DNA of 9,052 nucleotides from Caldilineaceae bacterium (GCA_012032975.1 JAAUPU010000063.1:1-9052); one strand, 5' to 3'. Counted from the first letter of the stretch, positions 1-7,528 are shown. The notes: generated by a model from the sequence alone, not told the origin. A program made the numbers and translations.

Positions 1-160
1 GGAACGTCCGCCTCATTGCACGCTAACGGTGTGGGCCGCCCGACCATTTCCTGCCGGGGATTCGGGAACTGCTGACCTCATCCGCTTCCAGTTGCCTCGC
101 ACCGACCGGCAACTCTCTGGTCAGGAAGGTAGGATGGGTTGTGTCTCCGTCATCATCTGT
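1..160 (-). promoter_or_regulatory. Probable T-box riboswitch leader (partial, runs off left edge)
   Basis: Read on the minus strand, this stretch carries T-box landmarks in the right order. They are GATGACGGAGAC (154-143, like the Stem I base GATGACGG-GAC), AGAGAG (118-113) and a distal hairpin GTTGCC/GGCAAC (113-108 with 96-91). The hairpin loop GGTCGGTGCGA (107-97) resembles the conserved GGnnGGUGnnA loop. Further on are a Stem III-like hairpin GGCGG/CCGTT (40-36 with 29-25), CCGTTA (29-24) and GAGGCGG (14-8), as found before the antiterminator. CTGACC/GGTCAG (124-119 with 77-72) could form a middle helix. T-box leaders bind uncharged tRNA and switch terminator and antiterminator forms ahead of aminoacyl-tRNA synthetase or amino-acid genes. 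The T-box sequence itself and the gene lie beyond position 1. The specifier codon cannot be fixed with confidence. The basal helix is imperfect, so the call rests on motif order rather than a full fold. Confidence 0.72.
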
Positions 161-205
161 ATCACTATTTGATTGAGACCAGGTTGCAGGATTCCCCGCA
201 GCACG

Positions 206-234
206 ATGGTAGCATACGCGATGATCACTGTCAA
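206..234 (-). promoter_or_regulatory. Candidate sigma-70-type promoter for the T-box leader
   Basis: On the minus strand a perfect TTGACA (234-229) is followed after 17 bases by TACCAT (211-206), which matches 4 of 6 bases of the -10 consensus. Transcription would start near 199 and run left into the T-box-like leader. That position suits a riboswitch-controlled gene independent of the phosphotransferase gene, which ends at 390. No gene is visible in the roughly 150 bases between this site and that stop codon. Confidence 0.5.
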
Positions 235-389
235 CCAGGATTGGGGCAAAATTTTGGCGTTCTTGTTCGGCCAGCGGCCACAGGATGGCGATACGACTCC
301 ACCGACGAGAGACGCGCAGCGACTCAGGCCAATCCAAAATTAACAGCATCCACGAAGCTCACGAAGGAACACCGAGACTTGCAATGGCC

Positions 390-1301
390 TCAGTCGAGCA
401 ACACGGAACGGCACCAATGGTGCAAGGCTACGTCGTCGGTTGCAAAAGACCAATAGGCCGCAATCCAGCGCCGAGCGGCCGTGTGATGCTGGGCGAGATC
501 CTGGTCGCGCAACCACCTCATGGCGACGGCAAGGTCGCCGTCGTTTGCGCTTGGCGTGATGGGTTGCTCCAGGTATATCGCCGCAGTAAGCGGATCAAGC
601 CGTCGGTCACCCATGATGGTCGCAGCGCCAAAATCGATCACCGCGGTGATCGATTGACCCTGGGCGAGCATGTTGCCGGGCCACGCGTCCAGGTGGACGA
701 GCCTGGCTCTGGCTGGCTCTGGCAGCGCGGCCGCCAGAGAGACGGGGTCGATTCCGTCAAAGTCTTGGCCAGCCATGCGAAGGCTGCGCGCCGCGCGTTG
801 CGCCAGGTAGCTGCGAAAATTGCCGGTCTGTATAGCAGTGGGCGTGCAGAGGTCGCCAAACCAGGGGCGGTCGATCTGCAGGTCGCCGATCAGGGCGGCG
901 GCGTCAAGATAGGCGCGGATCAATGCTACGCGCACCGCGCCAACAGCCTCGCAGAGCAGTTCGATCAGCGGGCGCCCAGGCAGCCGTGGCTCGACCGTGA
1001 CAATGTGGCCCGCCACGATTCGAGTGTCGACGACCGCCGGGATCGCAAAGGTCACGGTCTGTGCATGGCGCGCCATTTCGGCCAGCAGCGCAGTTCGAGC
1101 CGAGATCCAAACTGCGTTTTCCAGTCCACCGCGACTGACCCGCGCCACGCGCTCCTCGTCAAGGGCCAAAACCCATGCCTCGCCGCCCCGACCGAGCAAG
1201 GCGTCTGGACCAACACCCAGGGCAGCCATCACGTCTGCCAATTCAGCGTCGTCGCTGGGACGCACAGCGGTCGGGTCCATGTCGGCGCAGTGATTCGTCA
1301 C
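390..1301 (-). CDS. Aminoglycoside phosphotransferase (APH)-fold family protein
   Basis: This intact 303-residue protein has the APH/choline-kinase-type fold. A nucleotide-loop-like segment GRGGEAWV lies near residues 38-44. The catalytic-loop motif HLDAWPGN is at 203-210, giving candidate catalytic Asp205 and metal-binding Asn210. The metal-binding VIDFGAA is at 221-227, with Asp223. Family members phosphorylate hydroxyls on small molecules such as aminoglycosides, choline, homoserine or macrolides. The substrate cannot be read from sequence, and resistance should not be assumed. No signal peptide or membrane segment is seen, so it is probably cytosolic. The GTG start at 1301 overlaps the stop of the upstream CNNM gene (GTGA, 4 bases), which suggests translational coupling. 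An in-frame ATG seven codons later is an alternative start. It is the last gene of the minus-strand cluster and, unlike its two upstream neighbours, is free of frameshifts. Confidence 0.85.
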   Translation of the reverse strand: MTNHCADMDPTAVRPSDDAELADVMAALGVGPDALLGRGGEAWVLALDEERVARVSRGGLENAVWISARTALLAEMARHAQTVTFAIPAVVDTRIVAGHIVTVEPRLPGRPLIELLCEAVGAVRVALIRAYLDAAALIGDLQIDRPWFGDLCTPTAIQTGNFRSYLAQRAARSLRMAGQDFDGIDPVSLAAALPEPARARLVHLDAWPGNMLAQGQSITAVIDFGAATIMGDRRLDPLTAAIYLEQPITPSANDGDLAVAMRWLRDQDLAQHHTAARRWIAAYWSFATDDVALHHWCRSVLLD

Positions 1302-2573
1302 CGGTCGCTGTCAGCAATCGTCACCAGCACCTGGTCCACCCGCCGACCGTCCATGTCCACCACTTCCAGGCGCAGATTCCCCAAGAGAAAAAAATCACCC
1401 TTCTTGGGTATATGGCCCAACCCGGCCATGATCAAGCCACCCACCGTGTCATAGCGCGTCTCCGCATCGCCCGGTAGCACCTCAGTCTGATATAGATCGT
1501 GGAATTGGTCGATGGGCAGCCGGCCATCCAGCAGCCACGAGCCATCCTCGCGTTGGACCACCTGGGGCGTTTCGTCGACCTCCTGGATCTCGCCCACCAT
1601 CGCCTCCATGAGATCGTCCATCGTGATCATTCCTTCCAACCCGCCAAACTCATCGATGACCAGCGCGATCTTGTTATGGGTCGCCTTGAAGCGCTCCACG
1701 ACCTCCAACGCGGGCATACTGTCCGGCACAAAGAGCGCTGGATGCATCACGCTGGCAATCTCCGGATCCTGATCGGCCAAGCTCTGCGCCAGCAGATCCT
1801 TGGCCAGCACCACACCGACCACGTTGTCCAGGTGGCCATTGGCGACAGGATAGCGCGAGCGATTGCCGATGCGGATCTTCTCCAGGATCGCCTCTCTGCT
1901 GTCTCGAACGTCCAGCCAGACGATCTCCGTACGGGGCGTGATCAGGGCGCTGACGCTGCGATTGCCCAGCCGGAAGACCTGTTCTACGATCGCTTCCTCG
2001 AGCGGCTCCACGACACCTAACTCTGCGCCTTGGCCGATCATGATGCGAATTTCTTCTTCGGTGATGCTTGGTTCGGGCGCTCCTTCAATTTTGAGCAGAC
2101 GAAGCACGCCGTCGGTCGAGGCGCTGAGCAGATGCACGACCGGGCTGACCAGTTGCGACGCGCGACGCATGGGCCGCGCGACGCGTGTGGCCATCGCTTC
2201 TGCATTGTGCATGGCTATACGTTTGGGGGCCAGTTCGCCAAAGACGAGCGAGAGATAAGTGATGACCACCACCACAAGAACCACGCTGATCCCTTCGCTG
2301 TAGGGTGCGAGCAGTTCGACCTGTGCCAGCCAAGGGGCGATCTTCCGGCCAGGGTCGCGCCGCCAAATGCACCGGCCAGGATTCCCACGAGCGTGATGCC
2401 GACCTGAACGGTAGACAGAAAGTGGGTGGGCGATTCGGCCAGCTCAAGCGCCACCTTCGCGCCCTCGTCGCCTTCGTCTGCGCGCTGCTGAAGCCGCACG
2501 CGGCGAGCCGCACCAGTGCCATTTCCGACATGGCCAGCAGACCGTTGAATCCTATCAGAAGCAGCACGATCAC
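1298..2573 (-). CDS. CNNM / hemolysin-C-CorC family transporter (two frameshifts)
   Basis: This is a membrane protein of the CNNM (DUF21) - CBS pair - CorC_HlyC architecture, about 425 residues once two frameshifts are repaired, a normal family length. The family is linked to Mg2+/Co2+ or Na+-coupled divalent cation export; the name hemolysin is historical. The N-terminus has a membrane segment with MSEMALV, then LSTVQVGITLVGILAGAFGG and a third hydrophobic run before FGELAPKRIA, all DUF21 hallmarks. CBS-domain sequence follows (NRSVSALITPRTEI; DEFGGLEGMITMDDLMEAMVGEI), then a CorC_HlyC C-terminus (DTVGGLIMAGLGHIPKKGD). One base appears missing near 2511-2513 (ALV to AARRVRLQQ) and one near 2345-2348 (GATLA to KIAPWLAQV). 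No residues are lost across either. The GTG start at 2573 is tentative: AAGGAAGG at 2603-2596 is about 22 bases upstream, too far for a good ribosome site. It follows the peptidase stop by about 30 bases and overlaps the APH gene. Confidence 0.85.
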
Positions 2574-2603
2574 AAGTTCAAGCGTAAGCCGTCATCCTTC
2601 CTT

Positions 2604-4673
2604 CTATTCGGCTATGCCCACCGCGTCCAACACAAAAGCGTAGTCGAACGCCACCTCTTTCAATCGATCAAAACGACCCGATGCACCGCGATGACCGGCA
2701 GCCATGTTGGTCTTGAGCAAGAGGCGATTCTGGTCGGTCTTGTGGGTGCGCAATTTGGCCACCCATTTGGCCGGCTCCCAATATTGGACGCGCGGGTCAT
2801 TCAATCCGGCCGTGGCCAGGATGTGGGGATAGTCGGTCTCTTCTATGTTCTCATAGGGCGAATAGGAGTTCATATAGTCGAAGTACGCAGCATCGTTTGG
2901 GTTGCCCCATTCCTCATATTCCATCACCGTCAGCGGGATCGATGGGTCAAGCATGGTGTTGATCACATCGACGAAGGGCACGCCGGCTACAGCCGCACAG
3001 ACCAGGTCCGGTCGCATGTTGAGCACCGCGCCGATCAGCAAGCCACCCGCGCTGCGCCCTTCGATCACCAGGCGATCGGGGCGGCTCCAACCCTCTCCGA
3101 TGAGGCCTCTGCGCAGGCGATGAAGTCGGTGAAGCTATTCTTCTTTTCCAGCAGCTTGCCTCGCTCGTACCAGGTGCGCCCCATCTCGCCGCCGCCGCGA
3201 ATATGCGCAATGGCAAAGACGAAGCCACGGTCCAACAGCTGATGCGATTGGCGTCGAAGGCAGGATCGATGCTGACGCCGTAGGAGCCGTACCCATAGAG
3301 CAACAGTGGGTTCTGGCCATCCCGCGCAAGACCCTTGCGATAGACCAACGAAATGGGCACCTCGACGCCATCGGACGCACGCGCCCACAGCCGCTCGCTG
3401 ACGTAGTTGGCCACATCATAACCACCCAAGACCGGCTGCTGTTTGAGCAAGACGCGCTCGCCGGTGGACATGTTGTAATCATAGACGCTTTCCGGCGTGG
3501 TCAACGAACTGTAGGTGATGCGCAGTTGCTCCGTGGCATACTCGGGATTGCGCAGTGGCCAAAATGTGTAGACCGCTTCGGGGAATTCGACCAAGCGCGA
3601 TGCGTCCAGCGACGCTTGGCCCGTAGACAGGTCAAAGACGCGTAGGCTGCGCAGACCATTCTGTCGCTGATAGAGTACGAGATGGCCCTGAAAGGCCTCT
3701 GCCCTGTCCAACTTCACGCCCGGCTGATGGGCCACAAGCTCCCGCCAGTGCACTTTGCCAGGGCTTTGCACGGGAGCCACCATCAGGCGAAAGTCGACGG
3801 CGTCGTCGTTGGTCACCAGATAGAAATGGTCGCCATGATGGGCAATCGAATACTCCAGTCCATGTTTGCGCGGCTGGACAAGTTGGGGAAGCGCCTCCGG
3901 TTCATCGCTGCGCAGGAAGTGGATCTCGTCGGTCTGCTTGCTGCCCAGGCTGATGAAGATCAGCTCACCGCTCTTGCTCTTGGAAAGGCTCATGTAAAAG
4001 AGCGGGTCCGGTTCGCGAAGAACGAGTGCGTCGGAATCCCGCGATTCGCCCAGGCGATGACGATGGAGCTGATAGGGTCGTTTGGCCAGCATCCTTCGGT
4101 CAGATAGTAGAAGGCACGGCTATCACTTGCCCATTCCAGCCCATAGCCAACGCCCTCGATCTGCTCTGGCAACAACTCGCCGGAAGCCAGATCTTTCACG
4201 CGGAGTTCGAAAAGCTCCTGGCCGCTATGGTCCACCGAATAGGCCAGGAGACGATGGTCCGGGCTGATGCGCACGGCGCCCAACGCCGTGAACCCGTGAC
4301 CTTCGGCAAGCGCGTTCTGGTCGAGCAGGAGCTCTTCCGCGCCTCCTTCAAGCGGGCGACGACAGTAGATCGGGTATTGCTTGCCTTCCTCTGTGCGCTG
4401 GTAATAGAGAAAGGGACCGTGAGGCTCTGGCACCGAAAGATCGCTTTCCTGGATACGACCGCGCATCTCCCTGTAGAGGGTGGCTTGGAGCGCCTCGGTA
4501 TGCGCGGTGGCTATATCTGTGTAGCGATTCTCCGCTTCCAGATACGCGATCACGTCCGCGCTGTCACGCTCGCGCAGCCAGAAATAGTCATCATAGCGAG
4601 TCTCGCCGTGGACATCCACACGATGGGGACGTTGGGCGGCCTCGGGAGGCAAACCCTGTATCGATGAATTCAT
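2604..4673 (-). CDS. ptrB: Oligopeptidase B-type prolyl oligopeptidase family S9 peptidase (three frameshifts)
   Basis: This is a cytosolic serine peptidase of family S9A. Oligopeptidase B cleaves short peptides after Arg or Lys. Reconstructed length is about 690 residues, typical for PtrB. The N-terminal part (FWLRERD, beta-propeller strands to about residue 405) precedes an alpha/beta-hydrolase domain. In it I see [20 protein letters not shown], the nucleophile motif GRSAGG (Ser542), GLNDPRV (Asp627) and [10 protein letters not shown] (His662), a complete triad. The EYEEWGNP segment matches the acidic region that gives oligopeptidase B its basic-residue preference. One base appears missing at each of about 4092-4095, 3237-3238 and 3107-3108. 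Repairing each joins the frames (LTE to [12 protein letters not shown] to LLDRGF; ACAE to [17 protein letters not shown]). The ATG at 4673 is preferred because AAGGA lies 9 bases upstream and the N-terminus then fits the family; an in-frame ATG at 4736 lies inside the upstream stem-loop. Confidence 0.88.
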
Positions 4674-4707
4674 GGATCTTGATCCTTGTGATGGTGCGCG
4701 CGATGGC

Positions 4708-4736
4708 GTGCGCCCACACTCTGTGGTTCGGCGCAC
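4708..4736 (-). promoter_or_regulatory. Stem-loop upstream of the peptidase gene
   Basis: GTGCGC (4708-4713) pairs with GCGCAC (4731-4736), and inside it CCACA (4714-4718) pairs with TGTGG (4722-4726) around a 3-base loop. Four unpaired bases (4727-4730) form a bulge on one side, giving 11 base pairs. It ends 35 bases before the ATG at 4673. It could be a 5' untranslated-region structure, an operator or part of a promoter. No T-run follows on the minus strand, so it is not an obvious terminator. Confidence 0.4.
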
Positions 4737-4740
4737 ATTC

Positions 4741-4796
4741 GAGCGGCTTTGACCGAGCGATTTTGGCCGGACGATTTGCTCAGAGCGATTTCCTCA
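4741..4796. repeat. Four degenerate 14-bp tandem repeats upstream of the peptidase gene
   Basis: Units begin exactly every 14 bases at 4741, 4755, 4769 and 4783: gagcggctttgacc, gagcgattttggcc, ggacgatttgctca, gagcgatttcctca. The shared core is GAGCGATTT. A GAG also begins the next 14-base step at 4797, but similarity then ends. The array is non-coding and sits 68-123 bases upstream of the peptidase ATG. Regularly spaced direct repeats there are typical of binding sites for a regulator, but no known box is recognised. No strong -10/-35 pair was found next to it. Confidence 0.6.
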
Positions 4797-5066
4797 GAGT
4801 ACCGTAGCGTCTGATGATACCGCCAAGCCTGCCATTGTTCAACTGTCGCGTATCCAAAGGGTCTCTTTACCGGTCCAGCTAAATCCTGAAACGTTGACCA
4901 TCACCTGAACCAAGGCACTGTGGAGATAAAGGGCAAAATGGGCAATCGATGGACCGCCGATGAAATTGCGTATCAAACTGGCAAGACAGGCGTCGTAACT
5001 GAGGGAACGCTGGATCTGCTGATCAGCAATGGTAGCGTCATGGCGCAGAGCGCAGAGATGGAAGCG

Positions 5067-5371
5067 TTGCCCACACCGTACGCCGCGACCGCGCCGGATG
5101 TGTGTAGCCGCGACCCTGTCGGCCCGTATGGTCTGAGGGGGATCCCACGGCTGTCCTGCCCGGGTTGGCTTGCTTGCAGCGGCGCAAGATCAGGCAGTTG
5201 CGGCTCGACTGTGGGCAGAATCCGAACAGGTGACAGGCATTCGGTATTCCCAGTTGGAGCGGGAGCCGGCCATGTAGACTCGTTAAGCGGGCCACACCAA
5301 GCGTGGTCAGGCGTCGAACGTGGAACCAGACCAGGCATGATCCCTCCCAGTCAAGGTTTTGCCCACACCGT
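5067..5371 (+). repeat. 13-base direct repeat TTGCCCACACCGT (5067-5079 and 5359-5371)
   Basis: The same 13 bases occur twice in the intergenic gap, 292 bases apart. The inner 11 bases, GCCCACACCGT, also occur on the minus strand at 36-26, inside the Stem III-like part of the T-box leader. All three copies are in non-coding DNA. The flanks do not resemble each other, so this is a short shared word, not a long repeat. Its function is unknown. Confidence 0.45.
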
Positions 5372-5426
5372 GCACCTGATCGGACTTGGCGAAAATCTCA
5401 ATTTATGACAAGATATCATCGTCAAA

Positions 5427-5448
5427 ATAGACCGCTCATCATAGACCG
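5427..5448 (+). repeat. Direct repeat ATAGACCG before the flippase-like gene
   Basis: ATAGACCG occurs at 5427-5434 and 5441-5448, start-to-start 14 bases, ending 23 bases before the ATG at 5472. It could be a regulator-binding site. The 14-base spacing equals the period of the repeats at 4741-4796, but the unit sequence differs. No convincing -10/-35 pair could be fixed beside it. Confidence 0.3.
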
Positions 5449-5471
5449 TTTGGGTTGAAGGCACAAGGTGT

Positions 5472-6467
5472 ATGGGACGTATCTCTCTGTCGGGGAAGAA
5501 GCTGGTGTTTTGGGGCACGTTGAGCCTGATCGCTCTGATCGCCATCCTCTTCTGGTGGCTTGTCGATCTTGAGCTCGTTGCCAAGTACCTCTTCGATCTC
5601 AAATGGGGCGACGTGGCGCTGGCGTCGATTCTGCTGGTTGCGGGCCTGGCAGCCCATGCCGGGCGCTGGTGGTATCTGCTCGGCTATCGGGTCTCGTTCA
5701 AGCTTGCATTCGACGCCGCCAATCTCTGTCACATGCTCAACATGTGGCTGCCTTTGCGCCCCGGAGAACCGGCGCGCATCTATCTCGTCGGTCGCACCGG
5801 CGAAGTCTCCTATTCGGAGACCACCGGCACTGTTGTCATGGACCGCTGGCTGGACAATGTCATGCGGTATGGTCTGCTTGCCTTGGCCGTTGCCATCGGT
5901 CTGGGCGCAGAATCGGGCGCTGCTGCTGCTGTCAGTGGCGTGCTATTCGTGGTCGTGCTCTTTGCAGCCATGAGCGCCGTCGTCATCTATCGAGAGGCCG
6001 TGCTGCGCACGTGGCCGCGATGGCTGGCCCATCTGCCCTGGGTTACGGAAGAAGGCGCCCAAAACGCTATTTCTGGTGTGGTCGACGGGATCTCCGACAT
6101 CCGTTCGCTGCGCGAGTTGACCCGGCTCTTTGTCTGGTCGCTGGCCATATGGCTACTCTTGATTCTCTCCTATTATGCGGTGCTGCTGGCGTTCCCGTTT
6201 GAACTGCCCCCCTTGCAGATGTGGACCATTGCGATCGGCGCCGCGGTGCTTTCACCGCCCACAGCAGCCACAGAACCAGGTCTGTTCCACGCCTCTGTGG
6301 TCGCACCCCTCACCCTGATCGGACTGGACCCCGCCGTGCTGACCGCGTTTGCGGTCGTCGCACATCTCCTCCAAAACGTCTGGTTGACTGGCCTGGGTCT
6401 GCTGGGCATGGTCCGCTTGCCCGAAGCGCGTCGCATCTCCTTTGCACCCTCGCACGGCGCGGATTGA
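5472..6467 (+). CDS. Flippase-like integral membrane protein (LPG synthase transmembrane-region family)
   Basis: This 331-residue inner-membrane protein of the lysylphosphatidylglycerol-synthase transmembrane-region (UPF0104/YbhN-like) family is intact. Hydrophobic segments lie near residues 11-32, 47-66, 133-149, 152-172, 218-243, 249-262, 274-300 and 302-314. The family motif LPLRPGEPARIYLVGR is at 93-108, followed by MDRWLDN (123-129). PPTAATEPGLFHAS (262-275) matches the conserved Pro/Gly-rich stretch before the last helices. In MprF this region moves aminoacylated phosphatidylglycerol across the membrane. Here the catalytic aminoacyl-transferase domain is absent, so it belongs with stand-alone members thought to move lipids or lipid-linked sugars; the substrate is unknown. 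For the ATG at 5472, GAAGG is 10 bases upstream and AAGG only 3 bases. The gene leads the plus-strand set and is followed by 153 non-coding bases without a clear terminator. Confidence 0.85.
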   Translation: MGRISLSGKKLVFWGTLSLIALIAILFWWLVDLELVAKYLFDLKWGDVALASILLVAGLAAHAGRWWYLLGYRVSFKLAFDAANLCHMLNMWLPLRPGEPARIYLVGRTGEVSYSETTGTVVMDRWLDNVMRYGLLALAVAIGLGAESGAAAAVSGVLFVVVLFAAMSAVVIYREAVLRTWPRWLAHLPWVTEEGAQNAISGVVDGISDIRSLRELTRLFVWSLAIWLLLILSYYAVLLAFPFELPPLQMWTIAIGAAVLSPPTAATEPGLFHASVVAPLTLIGLDPAVLTAFAVVAHLLQNVWLTGLGLLGMVRLPEARRISFAPSHGAD

Positions 6468-6620
6468 CCCGGCTCTCTCCCAAACAATTCCTCAGTCCCA
6501 TCTTCATAATCTCTAAACAACTCTCCGCTATGCTGTGGGTCATCTGGTCGTATCGGACCCGACTTCAGCATCAGTAGACAATCTATTCAGTGTACAACCT
6601 ATCTAGAGGAGAGATGTGAG

Positions 6621-7448
6621 ATGAAACTGCAACGTAACTGGAAACGCATCGCAATCGGTACGGCGGCTGGCCTTGCGCTGACCGCGGGCGTCATGACGGC
6701 TGCCACGGTGGCGCCAACGATCGCCAACGCCCAAGAAACCGTGGCTGAACTTGGACTCAACCAGGTCCGTTGGTCCGGCCAGCGTGATGGCTTTGGAACG
6801 ATGGCAGGATGCGGTTGCAGCCGGATGATGCTCGACCCAGAGCAGGCTTTGGCCGACGTGCTGGGCATCACGGTTGAAGAGCTGGAGACCGCAAAGGACG
6901 CCGCCCGCGATGCAGCCATCGCCGCAGCGGTAGAAGCCGGCACAATCACTCAAGATCAAGCGGATGAACTGGCCGACCAAGACGGCTTGGGATTCGGGGG
7001 ACGCGGGTTTGGACGGCTGGATATCGACAGCGATCACCAAGCATTGATGGCCGAGGCGCTTGGCATCAGCGAAGAAGAACTGGAAGCCGCGCATGAGCAG
7101 GCTGGCGAAGTGGCGATCTCCACCGCGCTGGAAGAGGGGTTGATCACCCAGGCCCAAGCCGACGACCTGACGGTGGCACACATGGTCAAGACAGCTATCT
7201 ACCATGCACAAGAGACAGCCCTGGACGCGGCGGTTGAAGCTGGCTTGATTACCCAGGCCCAAGCCGATGCACAGATGCGGCACTATGGCATGGATGGGCA
7301 ACGCGGTCACATGCAGCAACGCGGCCATGATCGGGGGCGCGATGGGTTCGGCGGGCGCGGTCAGCGTAATGGCGACGGCTCCGGCCCAGGCAGTGGCGGA
7401 CAACGACAGCTAGGCCCGGCAACGGCTGCGCCTGAAGGCGACCTGTAG
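6621..7448 (+). CDS. Secreted protein with ITQxQAD helical repeats
   Basis: This 275-residue protein has a clear signal peptide: basic start KLQRNWKR, hydrophobic core to about residue 30, probable cleavage after ANA at 37. The mature part holds repeated helical units. Unit 1 (about 75-118) and unit 2 (about 140-184) have an LGI(T/S)xEELE helix, an Ala-rich helix, then G-x-ITQxQAD. Unit 3 (about 190-218) keeps only the second half. The turn plus helix resembles the SHOCT-type GxITxEE segment, but no family can be named. The tail from 221 is rich in Gly, Arg, Gln and His and probably disordered. Two cysteines lie in GCGCSRMM (64-66 region). Similar secreted proteins occur in Chloroflexota and Actinomycetota, generally as hypothetical; function is unknown. 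AGAGGAGAG (6605-6613) is a strong ribosome site. It is expected to be extracytoplasmic and stands next to a two-component pair. Confidence 0.78.
   Translation: MKLQRNWKRIAIGTAAGLALTAGVMTAATVAPTIANAQETVAELGLNQVRWSGQRDGFGTMAGCGCSRMMLDPEQALADVLGITVEELETAKDAARDAAIAAAVEAGTITQDQADELADQDGLGFGGRGFGRLDIDSDHQALMAEALGISEEELEAAHEQAGEVAISTALEEGLITQAQADDLTVAHMVKTAIYHAQETALDAAVEAGLITQAQADAQMRHYGMDGQRGHMQQRGHDRGRDGFGGRGQRNGDGSGPGSGGQRQLGPATAAPEGDL
7146..7267 (+). repeat. Coding direct repeat within the secreted protein
   Basis: ACCCAGGCCCAAGCCGA occurs identically at 7146-7162 and 7251-7267, 105 bases (35 codons) apart, encoding the TQAQAD part of repeat units 2 and 3. Unit 1 (TQDQAD) is more diverged at the DNA level. 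Identity this high suggests recent duplication of a repeat module or selection on the motif. Confidence 0.55.
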
Positions 7449-7487
7449 GACGACGGGATTGGTCGCAGGTCTGCGGCTCATCCAGCA

Positions 7488-7518
7488 GGAGGCGCGTACG
7501 ATTTCGACAGACGCCTCC
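7488..7518 (+). terminator. Hairpin after the secreted-protein gene (possible terminator)
   Basis: GGAGGCG (7488-7494) is complementary to CGCCTCC (7512-7518) with a 17-base loop, 40 bases after the stop codon of the secreted-protein gene. The following bases are CTCTGAT with no T-run, so intrinsic termination would be weak. It lies just before a second, stronger hairpin. Confidence 0.35.
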
Positions 7519-7528
7519 CTCTGATCCA

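Larger units (their letters stand above)
4797..5471. other. Intergenic gap with no convincing gene (about 675 bases)
   Basis: This gap separates the divergent minus- and plus-strand gene groups. Open frames exist on both strands (plus 4920-5408; minus 5338-4973), but their products are Pro/Ser/Gly-rich with no recognisable domain, so I do not call either. No tRNA, rRNA or familiar riboswitch is seen. What is visible: a 13-base direct repeat, an 8-base repeat just before the flippase gene, and complementary segments CTGCCC/GGGCAG (5156-5161 with 5213-5218) enclosing CTTGC/GCAAG, which could fold. The gap may hold regulatory DNA, a small RNA or a decayed gene. Confidence 0.5.

Noticed and set aside
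193..201. TCCCCGCAG complementary (with one bulge) to CTGCCGGGGA at 51-60, enclosing the leader
   Set aside because: It would make Stem I about 150 bases and strongly lopsided, unlike known T-box leaders, and it falls at the predicted transcript start.
23..349. Minus-strand open frame of 108 codons at the left edge
   Set aside because: It runs across the candidate promoter and the T-box-like leader, and its product resembles nothing known.
703..722. Perfect tandem duplication of CTGGCTCTGG inside the phosphotransferase gene
   Set aside because: A 10-base insertion would shift the frame, yet the gene reads through in frame with the HLDAWPGN motif directly after it, so it is probably coincidental Pro/Ala/Arg codon usage.
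285..1454. Long plus-strand open frame of 389 codons
   Set aside because: It lies antisense to the phosphotransferase gene and the end of the CNNM gene, both of which have clear family motifs; it is a shadow frame in G+C-rich DNA.
4973..5338. Minus-strand open frame of 121 codons with GGGAGGG before the ATG
   Set aside because: The possible ribosome site is good, but the Pro/Ser/Thr-rich product has no family signature and no gene partner.
4920..5408. Plus-strand open frame of 162 codons in the intergenic gap
   Set aside because: No recognisable domain, low-complexity Gly/Pro/Ser-rich product, poor ribosome site, and it spans the short intergenic repeats.
6537..6560. GGGTC/GACCC inverted repeat between the flippase and secreted-protein genes
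   Set aside because: Only five base pairs with a long loop, no T-run, and a competing inner pairing; too weak to call a terminator.
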